56,002 nt of DNA from Stenotrophomonas sp. HITSZ_GD. GTDB lineage: Bacteria; Pseudomonadota; Gammaproteobacteria; Xanthomonadales; Xanthomonadaceae. Under the pieces are notes generated by a model. It did no database searches and was not told the origin of the DNA. It saw only the letters and a list, made by a program, of their open reading frames with translations. Both the position numbers and the translations under genes were made by a program. The stretch lies in NCBI RefSeq assembly GCF_029543105.1, contig NZ_JARQXB010000018.1:1-56002 (forward strand), in the 5' to 3' direction. Positions 45,937 through 55,649 of the stretch are shown one piece after another. The first letter of the stretch is position 1, and each line of letters opens with the position of its first letter.

Positions 45937-46923
45937 TCAGAACAGCTTGGCGTCCTGCGGCTGGAACTTGCGCCGGAATGCGGCGGGCGTGAGCTGCGTA
46001 TGGCGGGCGAACAGGCGCGAGAACGTGGCCACGTCGAGGTAGCCGACCTGCTCGGCGACCTGCGCCACGCTCAAGGTGGTGGCCTCCAGCAGCGTGCGGG
46101 CCTTTTCCACGCGCAGGTCCTGCAGCATCTCCAATGGCGTGCGGCCGGTCTCGGCCCTGAAGCGGCGCAGCAGCGTGCGGCTGGACAGGTGGAACGCGCG
46201 CGCCAGCTCGGCCAGCTGGTAGCGCTCGGCCAGGCGCGGCGCGAACCAGGCCGCGACCGCGCGCGAGAACGACTCCTGCCGGCGCGTCGCCAGGCGCCGG
46301 TCCAGGTACGGCGCCTGGCTGTCGCGCCCGCCATCGATCAGGCTGAAGCGCCCCACCGCGCGTGCCAGGCTGGGACCGGCGCGATCGCGGATCAACTGCA
46401 GGGCCAGGTCGCCATAAGCGGAAAATGCGCCGGAAGTGACGATGCCGCCATCGCGCACCAGCAGCGCGTCGCGCACGACTTCCACCTGCGGGTAGCGCGC
46501 CGCCATCTGCTCGGCGAACGCCCACGAGGTGGTGGCGCGACGCCCGTCGAGCACGCCGGCTTCGGCCAACAGCAGGCTGCCGGTGCATACCGAGGCCAGC
46601 GTGCGGTGGCGGCCGGCATCGGCGATCAGCGCCTGCTCGGCGCGCAGCCGGCCGAAGGTGTCCTCCAGCGGCGGCATGTCCGCGCCGAAGTCGAAGGCCG
46701 GCACGACCAGCAGGTCGTAGGCACCCACCGCCTCCACCGACAGGCCCACGCCGCCCGCCAGCCGGACCGTGCCCGCGCGGGTACCCACGATGGAGACATC
46801 GAACGGCGCGGGCGCGTCGGGCGCGCGATAGGCCTGGATGCGGTTGGCGACGAGCAGCACGTCGGACAGGCCGAGCACCTCGGCGCCCATGCATCCGTCA
46901 TAGGCAAGAATGGCGATGCGCAT
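45937..46923 (-). CDS. GlxA-type AraC-family transcriptional regulator (DJ-1/PfpI + HTH)
   Basis: This 328-residue protein has an N-terminal DJ-1/PfpI-like domain (MRIAILAYDGCMGAEVLGLS to about 190; elbow LASVCTGSLLLAEAGVLDG) that probably senses a ligand. A C-terminal AraC double helix-turn-helix follows (ELARAFHLSSRTLLRRFRAE; VAEQVGYLDVATFSRLFARH). This domain order is that of GlxA/FtrA-type activators. A GGAGG ribosome-binding site precedes the ATG at 46923. The downstream hydrolase gene may be its target, which is a guess from position. Confidence 0.87.
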   Translation of the reverse strand: MRIAILAYDGCMGAEVLGLSDVLLVANRIQAYRAPDAPAPFDVSIVGTRAGTVRLAGGVGLSVEAVGAYDLLVVPAFDFGADMPPLEDTFGRLRAEQALIADAGRHRTLASVCTGSLLLAEAGVLDGRRATTSWAFAEQMAARYPQVEVVRDALLVRDGGIVTSGAFSAYGDLALQLIRDRAGPSLARAVGRFSLIDGGRDSQAPYLDRRLATRRQESFSRAVAAWFAPRLAERYQLAELARAFHLSSRTLLRRFRAETGRTPLEMLQDLRVEKARTLLEATTLSVAQVAEQVGYLDVATFSRLFARHTQLTPAAFRRKFQPQDAKLF

Positions 46924-47151
46924 GCGCGCCTCCGGCAATGAATGCCCAAAGCGTGGCGATCCCGCCACGCAGGTCAAGCCCCCGGGTGGCGGGCGAAGGC
47001 CGCTGCGCGGGAAAAATCCCCGTCGAATCAACTGCCTGGCCGAAGCCGCCGGCCGATGCTGGCGCGACACCCCACGAATCTGGCGGGATTGCCCAGGCCA
47101 CCGGCAAGCTCCCTGCCCAACGCGCCGCGGCCGCCCGCGCCGCGGGCCCGG

Positions 47152-47853
47152 CTAGGCGGGCGACCCGGCGCCGTGGCGACGCCACGGCCGGTAATGGCGC
47201 CGGAAGCACACCAGGTACAGGCCGGTCACCCAGGCCAGCGCGGCGCACCAGCCGGCGAGGATGTCCGAGGGGTAATGCACGCCGAGGTAGACCCGCGACA
47301 CGCCTACCAGCAGCACGAAACCACCCGCGGCCAGCGCGACCGGCCAGCGCCAGCGCGTGCGCCACGCCAGGGCCACCAGCACCGCGGCCAGCGTCATCGA
47401 ACCCATCGCGTGGCCGCTGGGGAAGCTGAAAGTGCTTTCCGGCGCGATCGACTCCCACAGGCTCGGCCGCTCGCGCTGGAAGAAATGCTTGGCGCCCACG
47501 TTCAACAGCGCCGAACCGACGAAGCCCACGCCGGCGAAGACCGCCTCGCGCCAGCGGCGCACGCCGACCAGCACGAGCACGACGAGGGTGTCGGCCGGAA
47601 TCAGCCCCCACTGGTAGCCGAGCTTGGAGACCAGCACGAAGAAGTCGTCCAGGGGCGGCGATGCCCAGCCGCGCAGCCGCCACAGCAGCGGGTCGTCGAA
47701 GAAGAAGTTCTCCAGCTCGTGCACTTCGTCGGCCAGGCTGGCGAACACGCCCAGCGGCAGCAGCACGCCGCCGAACAACAGCACGATGCGCCAGGCGTTG
47801 CTGCCCAGCCAACGACGGAAACCGGCCGGGCTCTCAGCCGGCCGAACGGGCAT
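47152..47853 (-). CDS. PAP2-family membrane phosphatase
   Basis: This 233-residue polytopic membrane protein has the three acid-phosphatase motifs: KHFFQRERP (122-130), PSGH (145-148) and [12 protein letters not shown] (186-197). Such enzymes dephosphorylate undecaprenyl-pyrophosphate or phosphatidic acid-type lipids on the periplasmic face of the inner membrane. The gene overlaps the end of ispG by 20 bases and is probably co-transcribed. Coupling to ispG, which supplies isoprenoid precursors, would fit an undecaprenyl-pyrophosphate role, but this is inference. Confidence 0.87.
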   Translation of the reverse strand: MPVRPAESPAGFRRWLGSNAWRIVLLFGGVLLPLGVFASLADEVHELENFFFDDPLLWRLRGWASPPLDDFFVLVSKLGYQWGLIPADTLVVLVLVGVRRWREAVFAGVGFVGSALLNVGAKHFFQRERPSLWESIAPESTFSFPSGHAMGSMTLAAVLVALAWRTRWRWPVALAAGGFVLLVGVSRVYLGVHYPSDILAGWCAALAWVTGLYLVCFRRHYRPWRRHGAGSPA

Positions 47854-49099
47854 AGCGGGTGTCGACGTACTCGTCGATCAGCGCGACGAATTCCTGCGCG
47901 ATGTTCTCCCCGCGCAGCGTCACCTTCTTCTCGCCATCCACGAACACCGGCGCGGCGGGCGCTTCGCCCGTGCCCGGCAGCGAGATGCCGATGTTGGCGT
48001 GGCGCGATTCGCCCGGCCCGTTCACCACGCAGCCCATCACCGCCAGGGTCATGTTCTCCGCGCCCGGGTGGGTGACCTTCCACTCGGGCATCTTGCCGCG
48101 CACATGGTTCTGCACGACCTTGGCCAGCTCCTGGAAGAACTCCGAGGTGGTGCGGCCGCAGCCCGGGCAGGCGGTGACCAGCGGGGTGAAGGCGCGCTGG
48201 CCGGTGGTCTGCAGCAGCTCCTGCGCGACGATCACTTCCTGCGTGCGCGATTGCCCCGGCTCGGGCGTGAGCGAGATGCGGATGGTGTCGCCGATGCCTT
48301 CCTGCAGCAGCACCGACAGCGCCGCCGCCGAGGCGACGATGCCCTTGCTGCCGATGCCCGCCTCGGTCAGGCCCAGGTGCAGGGCGAAATCGCAGCGCGA
48401 GGACATGTCGCGGTACACCGCGATCAGCTCCTGCACGCCGGAGACCTTGGCCGAAAGCACGATGCGGTCGCGCGGCAGGCCCAGTTCCACCGCGCGTTCG
48501 GCCGAGTCCACCGCCGAGCGGATCAGCGCCTCGCGCAGCACGCGGCCGGCATCCCAGGGCTGCTCGCGGCGGGAGTTCTCGTCCATCAGCTGGGCGGCCA
48601 GGCCCTGGTCCAGCGAGCCCCAGTTGGCACCGATGCGCACCGGCTTGCCGTAGCGGATGGCGAATTCGATCAGCTGGCCGAACTGCAGGTCCTTCTTCTT
48701 GCCGAAGCCGACGTTGCCCGGGTTGATGCGGTACTTGGCCAGCGCCTCGGCGCAGGCCGGCTCGCCGGCGAGCAGCTGGTGGCCGTTGTAGTGGAAGTCG
48801 CCGATCAGCGGCACCTCGATACCCATCATCGCCAGCTTGTCGACGATGCGCGGGATGGCCGCGGCGGACTCGGGATTGTTCACCGTCAGGCGCACCATCT
48901 CCGAGCCGGCGCGCCACAGCTCGGCCACCTGCTTGACGCTGGCGGCGACGTCGGCGGTGTCGGTGTTGGTCATCGACTGCACCACCACCGGCTTGCCGCC
49001 ACCGACGGTGACATTGCCGATGCGGACCGGCTGGGTCAGGCGGCGGGGCCAGGCGCCGGTTTCGGCGGGCGGGGTTGGGCGGGTCACGGCGTCATGCAT
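47834..49099 (-). CDS. ispG: (E)-4-hydroxy-3-methylbut-2-enyl-diphosphate synthase
   Basis: This 421-residue iron-sulfur enzyme performs the penultimate step of the MEP isoprenoid pathway. Cluster ligands are C311 and C314 (CPGCGRT) and C357 with E364 (GCVVNGPGE). The N-terminal TIM-barrel part has [20 protein letters not shown]. The gap between the cysteine pair and the third cysteine is longer than in E. coli. A TAAAAT hexamer ends exactly six bases before the ATG at 49099 and no ribosome-binding site is visible, so a leaderless mRNA is likely. Confidence 0.95.
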   Translation of the reverse strand: MHDAVTRPTPPAETGAWPRRLTQPVRIGNVTVGGGKPVVVQSMTNTDTADVAASVKQVAELWRAGSEMVRLTVNNPESAAAIPRIVDKLAMMGIEVPLIGDFHYNGHQLLAGEPACAEALAKYRINPGNVGFGKKKDLQFGQLIEFAIRYGKPVRIGANWGSLDQGLAAQLMDENSRREQPWDAGRVLREALIRSAVDSAERAVELGLPRDRIVLSAKVSGVQELIAVYRDMSSRCDFALHLGLTEAGIGSKGIVASAAALSVLLQEGIGDTIRISLTPEPGQSRTQEVIVAQELLQTTGQRAFTPLVTACPGCGRTTSEFFQELAKVVQNHVRGKMPEWKVTHPGAENMTLAVMGCVVNGPGESRHANIGISLPGTGEAPAAPVFVDGEKKVTLRGENIAQEFVALIDEYVDTRYARSAG

Positions 49100-49111
49100 G
49101 CAGCCATTTTA
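49100..49111 (-). promoter_or_regulatory. -10 and leaderless start of ispG
   Basis: On the minus strand TAAAAT (49111-49106) is followed by GGCTGC and then the ispG ATG at 49099, the spacing expected if transcription starts at the A of ATG. Confidence 0.5.
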
Positions 49112-49178
49112 GTGCGAGCCGGCCCAATGCGCGCCAACTTCGCACCGCCGCCCTCGCCCGCCCGGTACCCGCCATGCC

Positions 49179-49197
49179 GTGTGACAGACTGTCGCAC
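49179..49197. promoter_or_regulatory. RegA/RegR-type box upstream of regB
   Basis: GTGTGACAGACTGTCGCAC is an inverted repeat with 8-base arms (7 of 8 pairs) around GAC. Its inner 15 bases fit the published RegR box GNGRCRTTNNGNCGC at all fixed positions except the central TT. It is centred about 43 bases before the start predicted from TAGCAT (49219-49224), where a response regulator would contact RNA polymerase. Confidence 0.55.
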
Positions 49198-49233
49198 GCG
49201 CCTGCGCGCGCGACGGCATAGCATGACGCCCCG

Positions 49234-50466
49234 ATGGACAACAGCCACAACGCCTCTTTCCTCCGCACCCTGTGCAGCCTGCGCTGGCTGGCCACCGCCG
49301 GCCAGGCGGTCACCATCCTGGTGGCGACCTGGGCGCTGGGGCTGGCGCTGCCGCAGCCGCCGCTGTGGGCCGGCGTGGCCGCGCTGGCGGTGTTCAACCT
49401 GTATGCGCGCTGGCGGGTCGGGCTGGAGCGGCCCATCGGCCCAGCGACCGCGTTCGGCCACGTGCTGGTGGATGTGGTCGTCCTGACCTGGATGATCGGC
49501 TGGAGCGGCGGCATCGCCAACCCGTTCGGCTCGCTGTTCCTGGTGCTGATCGCCCTGGCCGCCTTCGCCCTGCCGCTGGCCTGGGGCCTGGCGGTGGCCG
49601 CGGCCTGCGTGGCCGGCTACACGCTCAGCGCCTTGTTCGGCCTGCCGCTGCCGCCGGGGCGGATCGACCCGGACGTGCTCCACCTGGTCGGCGTGGCGCT
49701 CAACTTCCTGCTGTCCTCGGCGGTGGTGGTGGTGTTCACCACGCGGCTGGCGTTCTCGCTGCGCCAGCGCGAGCAGGAACTGGCCACGCTGCGGGAGCGC
49801 TTCGCCCGCAACGAGGGCATCGTCACCCTGGCCACGCACGCCGCCTCGGTGGCGCACGAACTCAACACCCCGCTGGCGACGATGACGCTACTGGTGGACG
49901 ACATCGCCGAACAATCGCAGCAGGCCGAGCTGCGCGAAGACCTGGATACCCTGCGCGAGCTGCTGGTGCTGTGCCACGAGCGCGTGCTGGCGCTGGCCGC
50001 CCCGGCCGACCGCAGCAATGCGCAGGAGGCGGTCACCGTGCAGGAAGTGCTGGCGCAATGGCGCCTGGTGCGGCCGAACGTGCAGCTGCAGCGCAACCTC
50101 GACGCGCCGATGCCGCTGCGCCTGGAACCCGGCGTGGGCCACCTGCTGATGGTGCTGCTCAACAACGCCGCCGACGCCAGCGAGCGCGCCGGCCGGCCCC
50201 GCGTGGACCTGGAGCTGCGCGTGGCCGGCGGACAGCTGCTGGGCGAAGTGCGCGACTACGGGGCCGGTTTTGACACCGCCAAGGCCACCCTGCCCAATAC
50301 CCTGTACGACAGTGGCAAGCGGCACGGCATGGGCGTGGGCCTGGCCCTGTCGCACGCCACCGTCGAACGCCTGGCCGGTGAACTGTGGATGCAACCTGCC
50401 CAAGGCAGCGGCGCGCGGGTGGGTTTCCGCCTGCCGTTGCCGGTGGCCGAGGAGACGACGTCGTGA
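49234..50466 (+). CDS. regB: RegB/PrrB-family redox sensor histidine kinase
   Basis: This 410-residue kinase has six N-terminal helices (about 15-170) carrying the quinone-sensing heptapeptide GGIANPF at 92-98, the signature of RegB/PrrB. The H-box is ASVAHELNTPLATM with H208. C247 (LLVLCHERV) is at the place of the RegB redox-active cysteine. N and G boxes are NNAADAS and GMGVGLALSHA. It should sense the ubiquinone pool and phosphorylate the RegA-type regulator encoded next. Divergent from ispG; a -10-like TAGCAT lies 9 bases before the ATG. Confidence 0.92.
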   Translation: MDNSHNASFLRTLCSLRWLATAGQAVTILVATWALGLALPQPPLWAGVAALAVFNLYARWRVGLERPIGPATAFGHVLVDVVVLTWMIGWSGGIANPFGSLFLVLIALAAFALPLAWGLAVAAACVAGYTLSALFGLPLPPGRIDPDVLHLVGVALNFLLSSAVVVVFTTRLAFSLRQREQELATLRERFARNEGIVTLATHAASVAHELNTPLATMTLLVDDIAEQSQQAELREDLDTLRELLVLCHERVLALAAPADRSNAQEAVTVQEVLAQWRLVRPNVQLQRNLDAPMPLRLEPGVGHLLMVLLNNAADASERAGRPRVDLELRVAGGQLLGEVRDYGAGFDTAKATLPNTLYDSGKRHGMGVGLALSHATVERLAGELWMQPAQGSGARVGFRLPLPVAEETTS

Positions 50467-50498
50467 ACCCGTGGCAGCAGCAAGGAGATTCCCGTGGC

Positions 50499-51125
50499 AT
50501 GTCGACCGGTAGCCCTACCGCCCACCCCGCTTTCGTCGCACAAGGCGCCGGGAGCCCGGGCATGAGCCCCGACGCCCCGCGCGTGGGCCTGCTGGTCGAC
50601 GACGATGCGCTGTACCTGCGCACGCTGCAGCGCAGCCTGGCGCGGCATGGCGTGGAGACCGTGGTGGCCAGCGACCCGGCCAGCGCGTTGAGCGTGGCGC
50701 GGCAGTCGCGCCCGGATTTCGCGCTGATCGACCTCAAGCTCGGCCACGAGTCGGGCCTGGCGCTGATCCAGCCGCTGCGCGCGATCCGCGCGGACATGCG
50801 CATCCTGCTGGTGACCGGTTACGCGAGCATCGCCACCGCGGTGGAAGCGATCAAGCTCGGCGCGGACGACTACCTGCCCAAGCCGGCGAACATTCCCACC
50901 ATCCTGCGCGCGCTCGGCGAGGACGACGAGGAACTGCCGGAAGCCGAGGGCGAGGACGACGGCACGCCGGAGATGATGACGCCGCTCAGCCGCCTGCAGT
51001 GGGAGCACATCCAGCAGGCGCTGCACGAGACCGGCGGCAACATCTCGGCCGCGGCGCGCTTGCTGGGCATGCACCGGCGCTCGCTGCAGCGCAAGCTGAC
51101 CAAGCGGCCCAGCCCGGGGCGCTGA
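50499..51125 (+). CDS. regA: RegA/PrrA-family response regulator
   Basis: This regulator of about 208 residues has the acidic pocket LLVDDDALY and phosphoacceptor D78 (FALIDLKLGHESG). The signature VTGYASIATAVEAIKLGADD is shared with RegA/PrrA/ActR proteins. The C-terminal Fis-type helix-turn-helix is GGNISAAARLLGMHRRSLQR. The start is uncertain. ATG 50499 has an AAGGAG site 11 bases upstream. GTG 50463, overlapping the regB stop, and ATG 50562 are alternatives, and the extra N-terminal residues look disordered. It forms the expected two-gene redox system with regB. Confidence 0.9.
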   Translation: MSTGSPTAHPAFVAQGAGSPGMSPDAPRVGLLVDDDALYLRTLQRSLARHGVETVVASDPASALSVARQSRPDFALIDLKLGHESGLALIQPLRAIRADMRILLVTGYASIATAVEAIKLGADDYLPKPANIPTILRALGEDDEELPEAEGEDDGTPEMMTPLSRLQWEHIQQALHETGGNISAAARLLGMHRRSLQRKLTKRPSPGR

Positions 51126-51146
51126 AGGGTTCCCGCGAGGGTCTCG

Positions 51147-51210
51147 TTGCAGGAGCGGCTTCAGCCAGGACTGCGCGATGGCGAGGTCGCGGCTGAAGCC
51201 GCTCCTACAA
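51147..51210. repeat. REP-like inverted pair, second copy
   Basis: TTGCAGGAGCGGCTTCAGCC faces GGCTGAAGCCGCTCCTACAA across a diverged spacer. It is the same element type as 5199-5262, with one decayed arm. It separates regA from the convergent symporter gene. Confidence 0.78.
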
Positions 51211-51247
51211 GGGCGGTTCTACGCGTTGCCGAGGCAGCGAACGCGCC

Positions 51248-51279
51248 AAAAAAAAAGGCCGCCCGAAGGCGGCCTTTTT
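51248..51279. terminator. Bidirectional terminator
   Basis: GGCCGCC (51257-51263) and GGCGGCC (51268-51274) form a stem flanked by nine A on the left and five T on the right. It can end transcripts from regA on the plus strand and from the symporter gene on the minus strand. Confidence 0.88.
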
Positions 51280-51295
51280 CATGCCTTGCGCCAGC

Positions 51296-52858
51296 TCACC
51301 AGAACGCGGTGTACAGCGCGATCAGAATCGCGATGACGCCCACCGCGCCCATGTTGAAGCTCATCGGCGTGCCGTAGCGCACGTCGTCGGTGCGGATCAT
51401 GTCGCGGCCCGGCTGCGCCTTCGTCGCCAGCGACACCGCCACCGCGGCCACCAGCGAGGCCAGGAACACCACGCCCACGCGGTCCATGAACGGCAGCGAC
51501 GGCCAGCCCAGCTTGAACACGATCGACAGCACGAACGAGCCGATCGCCGCGGTCAGCGCGCCGGCTTCGTTGGCGCGCTTCCAGAACAGGCCCAGCATGA
51601 AGATCACCACGATGCCCGGGGTGAAGAAGCCGGTGAATTCCTGGATGTACTGGAAGCCCTGGTCGAAGCCGCCCAGCAACGGGCGCGCGGTGAGGATGCC
51701 CACGATCACCGCCACGATGGCGACGATGCGGCCCACGCGCACCAGGTGCTTTTGGTTGGCCTGCGGGCGCGACTTGGCGTAGAAGTCCAGGGTGAAGATG
51801 GTCGCCACCGAATTGATCTTGGAGGCCAGCGAGGCGACGATCGCCGCCACCAGCGCGGCGAACACCAGCCCCAGGATGCCGCTGGGCAGCAGCTGCATCA
51901 TCGTCGGGTAGGCCTGGTCCGGCTTGGCCAGGTCCGGCGCCAGCACCACCGCGGCAATGCCCGGCACCACGATCACCACCGGCATCAGCAGCTTCAGGAA
52001 CGCGGCGAACACCATGCCCTTCTGCGCCTCGCCGATGTTCTTGGCCGCCAGCGCGCGCTGGATGATGTACTGGTTGAAGCCCCAGTAGCTGATGTTCATG
52101 ATCCACAGCCCGCCCAGCAGCACGCTCAGGCCCGGCAGGTCCTTGTAGAACGGGTTGTCCTTGGAAAGGATCATGTGGAAGTGCTCCGGGTGGGCATTCC
52201 ACAGGTGCTGGAACCCGGCCAGCACGCCTTCACCGGCGCCGATGCGCGAGAGCGTCAGGCCGGCCACCAGCAGGCCGCCGAGCACCAGCAGCATGACCTG
52301 CACGATGTCGGTCAGCGCCACCGCCTTCAGGCCGCCGTACAGCTGGTACAGCAGCGCGAAGATGCCGATCAGCGCCAGCGCCAGCATCTGGTCCATGCCG
52401 GTGACCTGGGTCACCGCGATCGACCCCAGCCACAGGATCGAGGTCAGGTTGACGAACACGTACAGGCCCAGCCAGAACACCGCCATCAGCGTGCGGATGC
52501 GGTTGCCGTAACGCTGCTCCAGGAACTGCGGCATCGTGTAGATGCCGTTGCGCAGGAAGATCGGCAGGAAGAACTTGCCCACGATCAGCAGCGTCAGCGC
52601 GGCCATCCATTCGTAGGAGGCGATCGCCAGGCCGATGGCGTAGCCGGAGCCGGCCATGCCGATGATCTGCTCGGCGGAAATATTGGCGGCGATCAGCGAG
52701 GCACCGATCGCCCACCACGGCAGCGACTTGCTGGCGAGGAAGTAGTCCTCCGCGCTTTTGTCATGCCCTGCCTTCTCGCGCGAGACCCACTGCGCGAGCA
52801 CGAAGATGCCGGCCAGATACACCAGCACGATCACGATATCGAGTGTCGCCAGACCCAC
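51296..52858 (-). CDS. Sodium/solute symporter (SGLT-like, SSS family)
   Basis: This 520-residue protein has about 14 hydrophobic helices of the LeuT-fold SSS family. Landmarks are LASKSLPWWAIGASLIAANI and ISAEQIIGMAGSGYAIGLAI near the N terminus, the NISYWGFNQYIIQRAL loop, and AALVAAIVASLASKINSVAT. This set is characteristic of the vSGLT-like sugar group, so sodium-coupled sugar uptake is likely. The start is GTG at 52858 with a GGAGAA site 6 bases upstream. It lies downstream of the GH3 gene, which would supply its sugar, but a terminator hairpin stands between them. Confidence 0.9.
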   Translation of the reverse strand: MGLATLDIVIVLVYLAGIFVLAQWVSREKAGHDKSAEDYFLASKSLPWWAIGASLIAANISAEQIIGMAGSGYAIGLAIASYEWMAALTLLIVGKFFLPIFLRNGIYTMPQFLEQRYGNRIRTLMAVFWLGLYVFVNLTSILWLGSIAVTQVTGMDQMLALALIGIFALLYQLYGGLKAVALTDIVQVMLLVLGGLLVAGLTLSRIGAGEGVLAGFQHLWNAHPEHFHMILSKDNPFYKDLPGLSVLLGGLWIMNISYWGFNQYIIQRALAAKNIGEAQKGMVFAAFLKLLMPVVIVVPGIAAVVLAPDLAKPDQAYPTMMQLLPSGILGLVFAALVAAIVASLASKINSVATIFTLDFYAKSRPQANQKHLVRVGRIVAIVAVIVGILTARPLLGGFDQGFQYIQEFTGFFTPGIVVIFMLGLFWKRANEAGALTAAIGSFVLSIVFKLGWPSLPFMDRVGVVFLASLVAAVAVSLATKAQPGRDMIRTDDVRYGTPMSFNMGAVGVIAILIALYTAFW

Positions 52859-52914
52859 TGTACTTCTCCCGGCCGAACGCGCGCGGCGCGCGGCTGCGTC
52901 GGCTCATTGCTTGG

Positions 52915-52947
52915 AAAAACGCGCGGCGGCCTCCCCGGCCGCCGCGC
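52915..52947 (-). terminator. Intercistronic terminator between GH3 and symporter genes
   Basis: An 11-bp perfect stem (GCGCGGCGGCC at 52921-52931 with its complement at 52937-52947) is followed on the minus strand by GTTTTT. It lies 10 bases past the GH3 stop and would reduce read-through into the symporter gene. Confidence 0.78.
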
Positions 52948-52957
52948 GTGGCGTTGC

Positions 52958-55594
52958 TTACTTGGCGGTGGCGCAGTCCACCGCCACCACGTCGGCCTGG
53001 CTCTGGCCCAGCGCGATGCGCGAGAACGACACATCGGCCTTCGCGGCGCTGGCCAGGTACGGCACCTGCACCAGCTTGGTCATGTCGGCGCCGGCGGCCT
53101 GGAAGCACTTCAGCGGCACCGCGAGCACCTTCCACTGCCCGGCCGGCAGCTGGCCGACCGTCTTGCCGATGTCCACCTGGCCGCTGCAGCCCTGGCCGCA
53201 GCCCACGCCCAGCCACAGCGGGCCGGTGAGGTCGCTGTCGCGGCGCAGGGTGACGTACATCAGGATGTCGCCGTTGGTTTCGCGGCTCAGGTCCAGCGCC
53301 TTGGCCGACACCAGCTGCGCGCGCGCGTCGCTGGCACCGGACCAGACCAGGCGGCGCGCGTCTTCCTGCGCCTTGTGGTCGACCGCGCTCATCTTCAGGC
53401 TGCCATCGGACAGGCCCACCGGCACGGTGGTGGCCGGCATGTCGGCGTGCGACGCGTTGGAGAGCTGCATCGCCACGCCGATGGCCGGCTTGCCGCGGTT
53501 GAAGTACACGCCGCCGGCGGACTGGTCGCCGCTCACGCCCGATTCCTCGGACAACTTGGCCTGCTCGCCCTTGTCGGCGTAGGTCAGGCCGTAGCCGAAG
53601 GCGAACTGCGGGTCGTAGTCCTTCTGGCCCACGTTGTTGTGGAACTGCACCGCGGTGCGCGGCCAGGAGAAGCTGAGCTTGCCCTTGAAGTCGTTCTGCA
53701 CGCTACCGTCGGCCTTGCGCAGGATCACGTCGGCGATGCCGGCGCCTTCCGAGCCCGGCAGCCACGCGGCCACGAACGCATCGGCGGTATTGATCTCGCG
53801 GTTCATCCACAGCGGACGGCCGCTCAGGAACACCGCCACCACCGGAATGCCGTCGGCCTTGAGCTTCTTGAGCAGCTCCAGGTCGCTGTCATCGCCCGGC
53901 TTGTAGAGCAGCGTGGAGATATCGCCCTGGAATTCGGCGTAGGGGTTCTCACCGAACACCACCACGGCCACGTCCGGCTTGGTCTTGTACTGGCCCTCGA
54001 TGGACAGCTCGGCCTTGCCGCCGGCCGCGTCGATCTGCTGCTTCAGGCCTTCCCAGATGGTGTTGCCGTTGGGGTAGTCGGCGCGCGTGGTGCCGGTGCC
54101 CTGCCAGTTGAGCGTCCAGCCGCCGGACTGCTTGCCCATGTCGTTGGCGCCGTCGCCGGCCACCAGGATGCGCTTGCGCGGGTCCAGCGGCAGCGTGCCG
54201 CCGTTGTTCTTGAGCAGCACCAACGATTCGCGCACCGCCTGGCGGGCGATGGCGCGGTGTTCGGGCGAGCCGAGCAGTTCGTACTTGCCGCCCAGCGGGC
54301 GCTGCGACGGCTTGCCGGCCTCGAACAGGCCCAGGCGCATCTTGACGCGCAGGATGCGGCGCACGGCATCGTCCAGGCGCTCCTGGGTGATCTTGCCGGA
54401 CTTCACTGCCGCCAGCTCGCTTTCGTACAGGCCCTTCCAGCTGTCGGACGCCATCGCCAGGTCCAGGCCGGCGTTGAAGGCGGCCGGGCAATCGGTGGTG
54501 GTGCAGCCCTTGACCTGGCCGTGGCCGTTCCAGTCGCCGACGACGAAACCGCCGAAGTTCATGCGGTCCTTCAGGACGTCGGTGAGCATGGCCTTGTAGC
54601 CGTGCATCTTCTCGCCGTGGAAGCTGTTGAACGAGGCCATCACCGCCTGCGCGCCGGCCTCGATCGCCGGCGGATAACCGGCCGCGTGGATATCGCGCAG
54701 CTCGGCCTCGGTGACCTGGGTATCGCCCTGGTCCTTGCCATCGGTGGTGCCGCCGTCGCCGACGTAATGCTTGACCGAGGAGATGACGTGGTGCCCGTCG
54801 AGGAAGCCCGGCTGGCCGGGTTCGCCCTGCAGGCCCTTCACCATCTCGCCCGCGTAGCTGGCCACGACCTGCGGCGATTCGGAGTAGCCCTCGTAGGTAC
54901 GGCCCCAGCGGTCGTCCTGCGGCACGGCCACGGTGGGCGCGAAGGTCCACTCCATGCCGGTGACTCGGGTTTCGGCGGCGGTGACCTCGCCGATCTTGCG
55001 GATCAGCGCCGGGTTGCGCATCGCGCCCAGGCCAATGTTGTGCGGGAACAGCGTGGCGCCGACGATGTTGCTCTGGCCGTGCACGGCGTCGATGCCGAAG
55101 ATGATCGGGATCGCATGGCCGCCCTGCGAGGTGTCCATGGACGCCTCGTAGAACGCATCGGCGAGCTTGAGCCACTCGGCCGGGCTGGCGTTGTACTTGC
55201 CGCCCGGATCGGAGCTGCCGCCGGCGAGGATCGAACCGATGCGGTACTTGCGCACGTCCTCGGGGGTGATGCTGGCGATATCGCCCTGGATGGTCTGGGC
55301 GACCTTTTCCTCGACGCTCATTTGCGCCATCACGTCATCGATGCGCTTTTCCAGCGCCGGATCGTTGGCGAACGGCCACTTCGGCGTGGGCCACTGGTCC
55401 GGGTGGATGGTGACGGGCTGGTCGGCGGCCGGCGTGGCCGGCGCCGCGGCGGCGGTCTTCTCGGCGTCGCCGTTGCCATCGCGGTGGCAGGCGGCGAGCA
55501 GGAACAGCGAGGCGGCGGTGGCGGCGGCCAGCAGATGACGGGTCATCGGCGCCCGTGCGCGACGAGGCAGCTTTTCCAAGAGGCGGTTCTCCAT
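52958..55594 (-). CDS. GH3 beta-glucosidase / exo-glucan glucohydrolase lipoprotein
   Basis: This is an 878-residue glycoside hydrolase family 3 enzyme. The N terminus has a lipobox (LFLLAACHRD), so it should be lipid-anchored in the envelope. The GH3 TIM barrel holds IPIIFGIDAVHGQSNIVGAT, the KHYVGDGGT substrate motif and the nucleophile Asp in FVVGDWNGHGQVKG. The second GH3 domain has LVAGDGANDMGKQSGGWTLN. The last roughly 170 residues look like the beta-sandwich (ExoP-type) domain of marine-type exo-glucosidases. It should release glucose from beta-glucans or cellodextrins. An ATG 16 codons inside (55546) gives a more normal signal peptide and may be the true start. Confidence 0.9.
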   Translation of the reverse strand: MENRLLEKLPRRARAPMTRHLLAAATAASLFLLAACHRDGNGDAEKTAAAAPATPAADQPVTIHPDQWPTPKWPFANDPALEKRIDDVMAQMSVEEKVAQTIQGDIASITPEDVRKYRIGSILAGGSSDPGGKYNASPAEWLKLADAFYEASMDTSQGGHAIPIIFGIDAVHGQSNIVGATLFPHNIGLGAMRNPALIRKIGEVTAAETRVTGMEWTFAPTVAVPQDDRWGRTYEGYSESPQVVASYAGEMVKGLQGEPGQPGFLDGHHVISSVKHYVGDGGTTDGKDQGDTQVTEAELRDIHAAGYPPAIEAGAQAVMASFNSFHGEKMHGYKAMLTDVLKDRMNFGGFVVGDWNGHGQVKGCTTTDCPAAFNAGLDLAMASDSWKGLYESELAAVKSGKITQERLDDAVRRILRVKMRLGLFEAGKPSQRPLGGKYELLGSPEHRAIARQAVRESLVLLKNNGGTLPLDPRKRILVAGDGANDMGKQSGGWTLNWQGTGTTRADYPNGNTIWEGLKQQIDAAGGKAELSIEGQYKTKPDVAVVVFGENPYAEFQGDISTLLYKPGDDSDLELLKKLKADGIPVVAVFLSGRPLWMNREINTADAFVAAWLPGSEGAGIADVILRKADGSVQNDFKGKLSFSWPRTAVQFHNNVGQKDYDPQFAFGYGLTYADKGEQAKLSEESGVSGDQSAGGVYFNRGKPAIGVAMQLSNASHADMPATTVPVGLSDGSLKMSAVDHKAQEDARRLVWSGASDARAQLVSAKALDLSRETNGDILMYVTLRRDSDLTGPLWLGVGCGQGCSGQVDIGKTVGQLPAGQWKVLAVPLKCFQAAGADMTKLVQVPYLASAAKADVSFSRIALGQSQADVVAVDCATAK

Positions 55595-55649
55595 ACAGGT
55601 AAGCCGTCGGGCGTTGGGCCGACGGCGGCGCCGGTACGTTTGGGCATTT

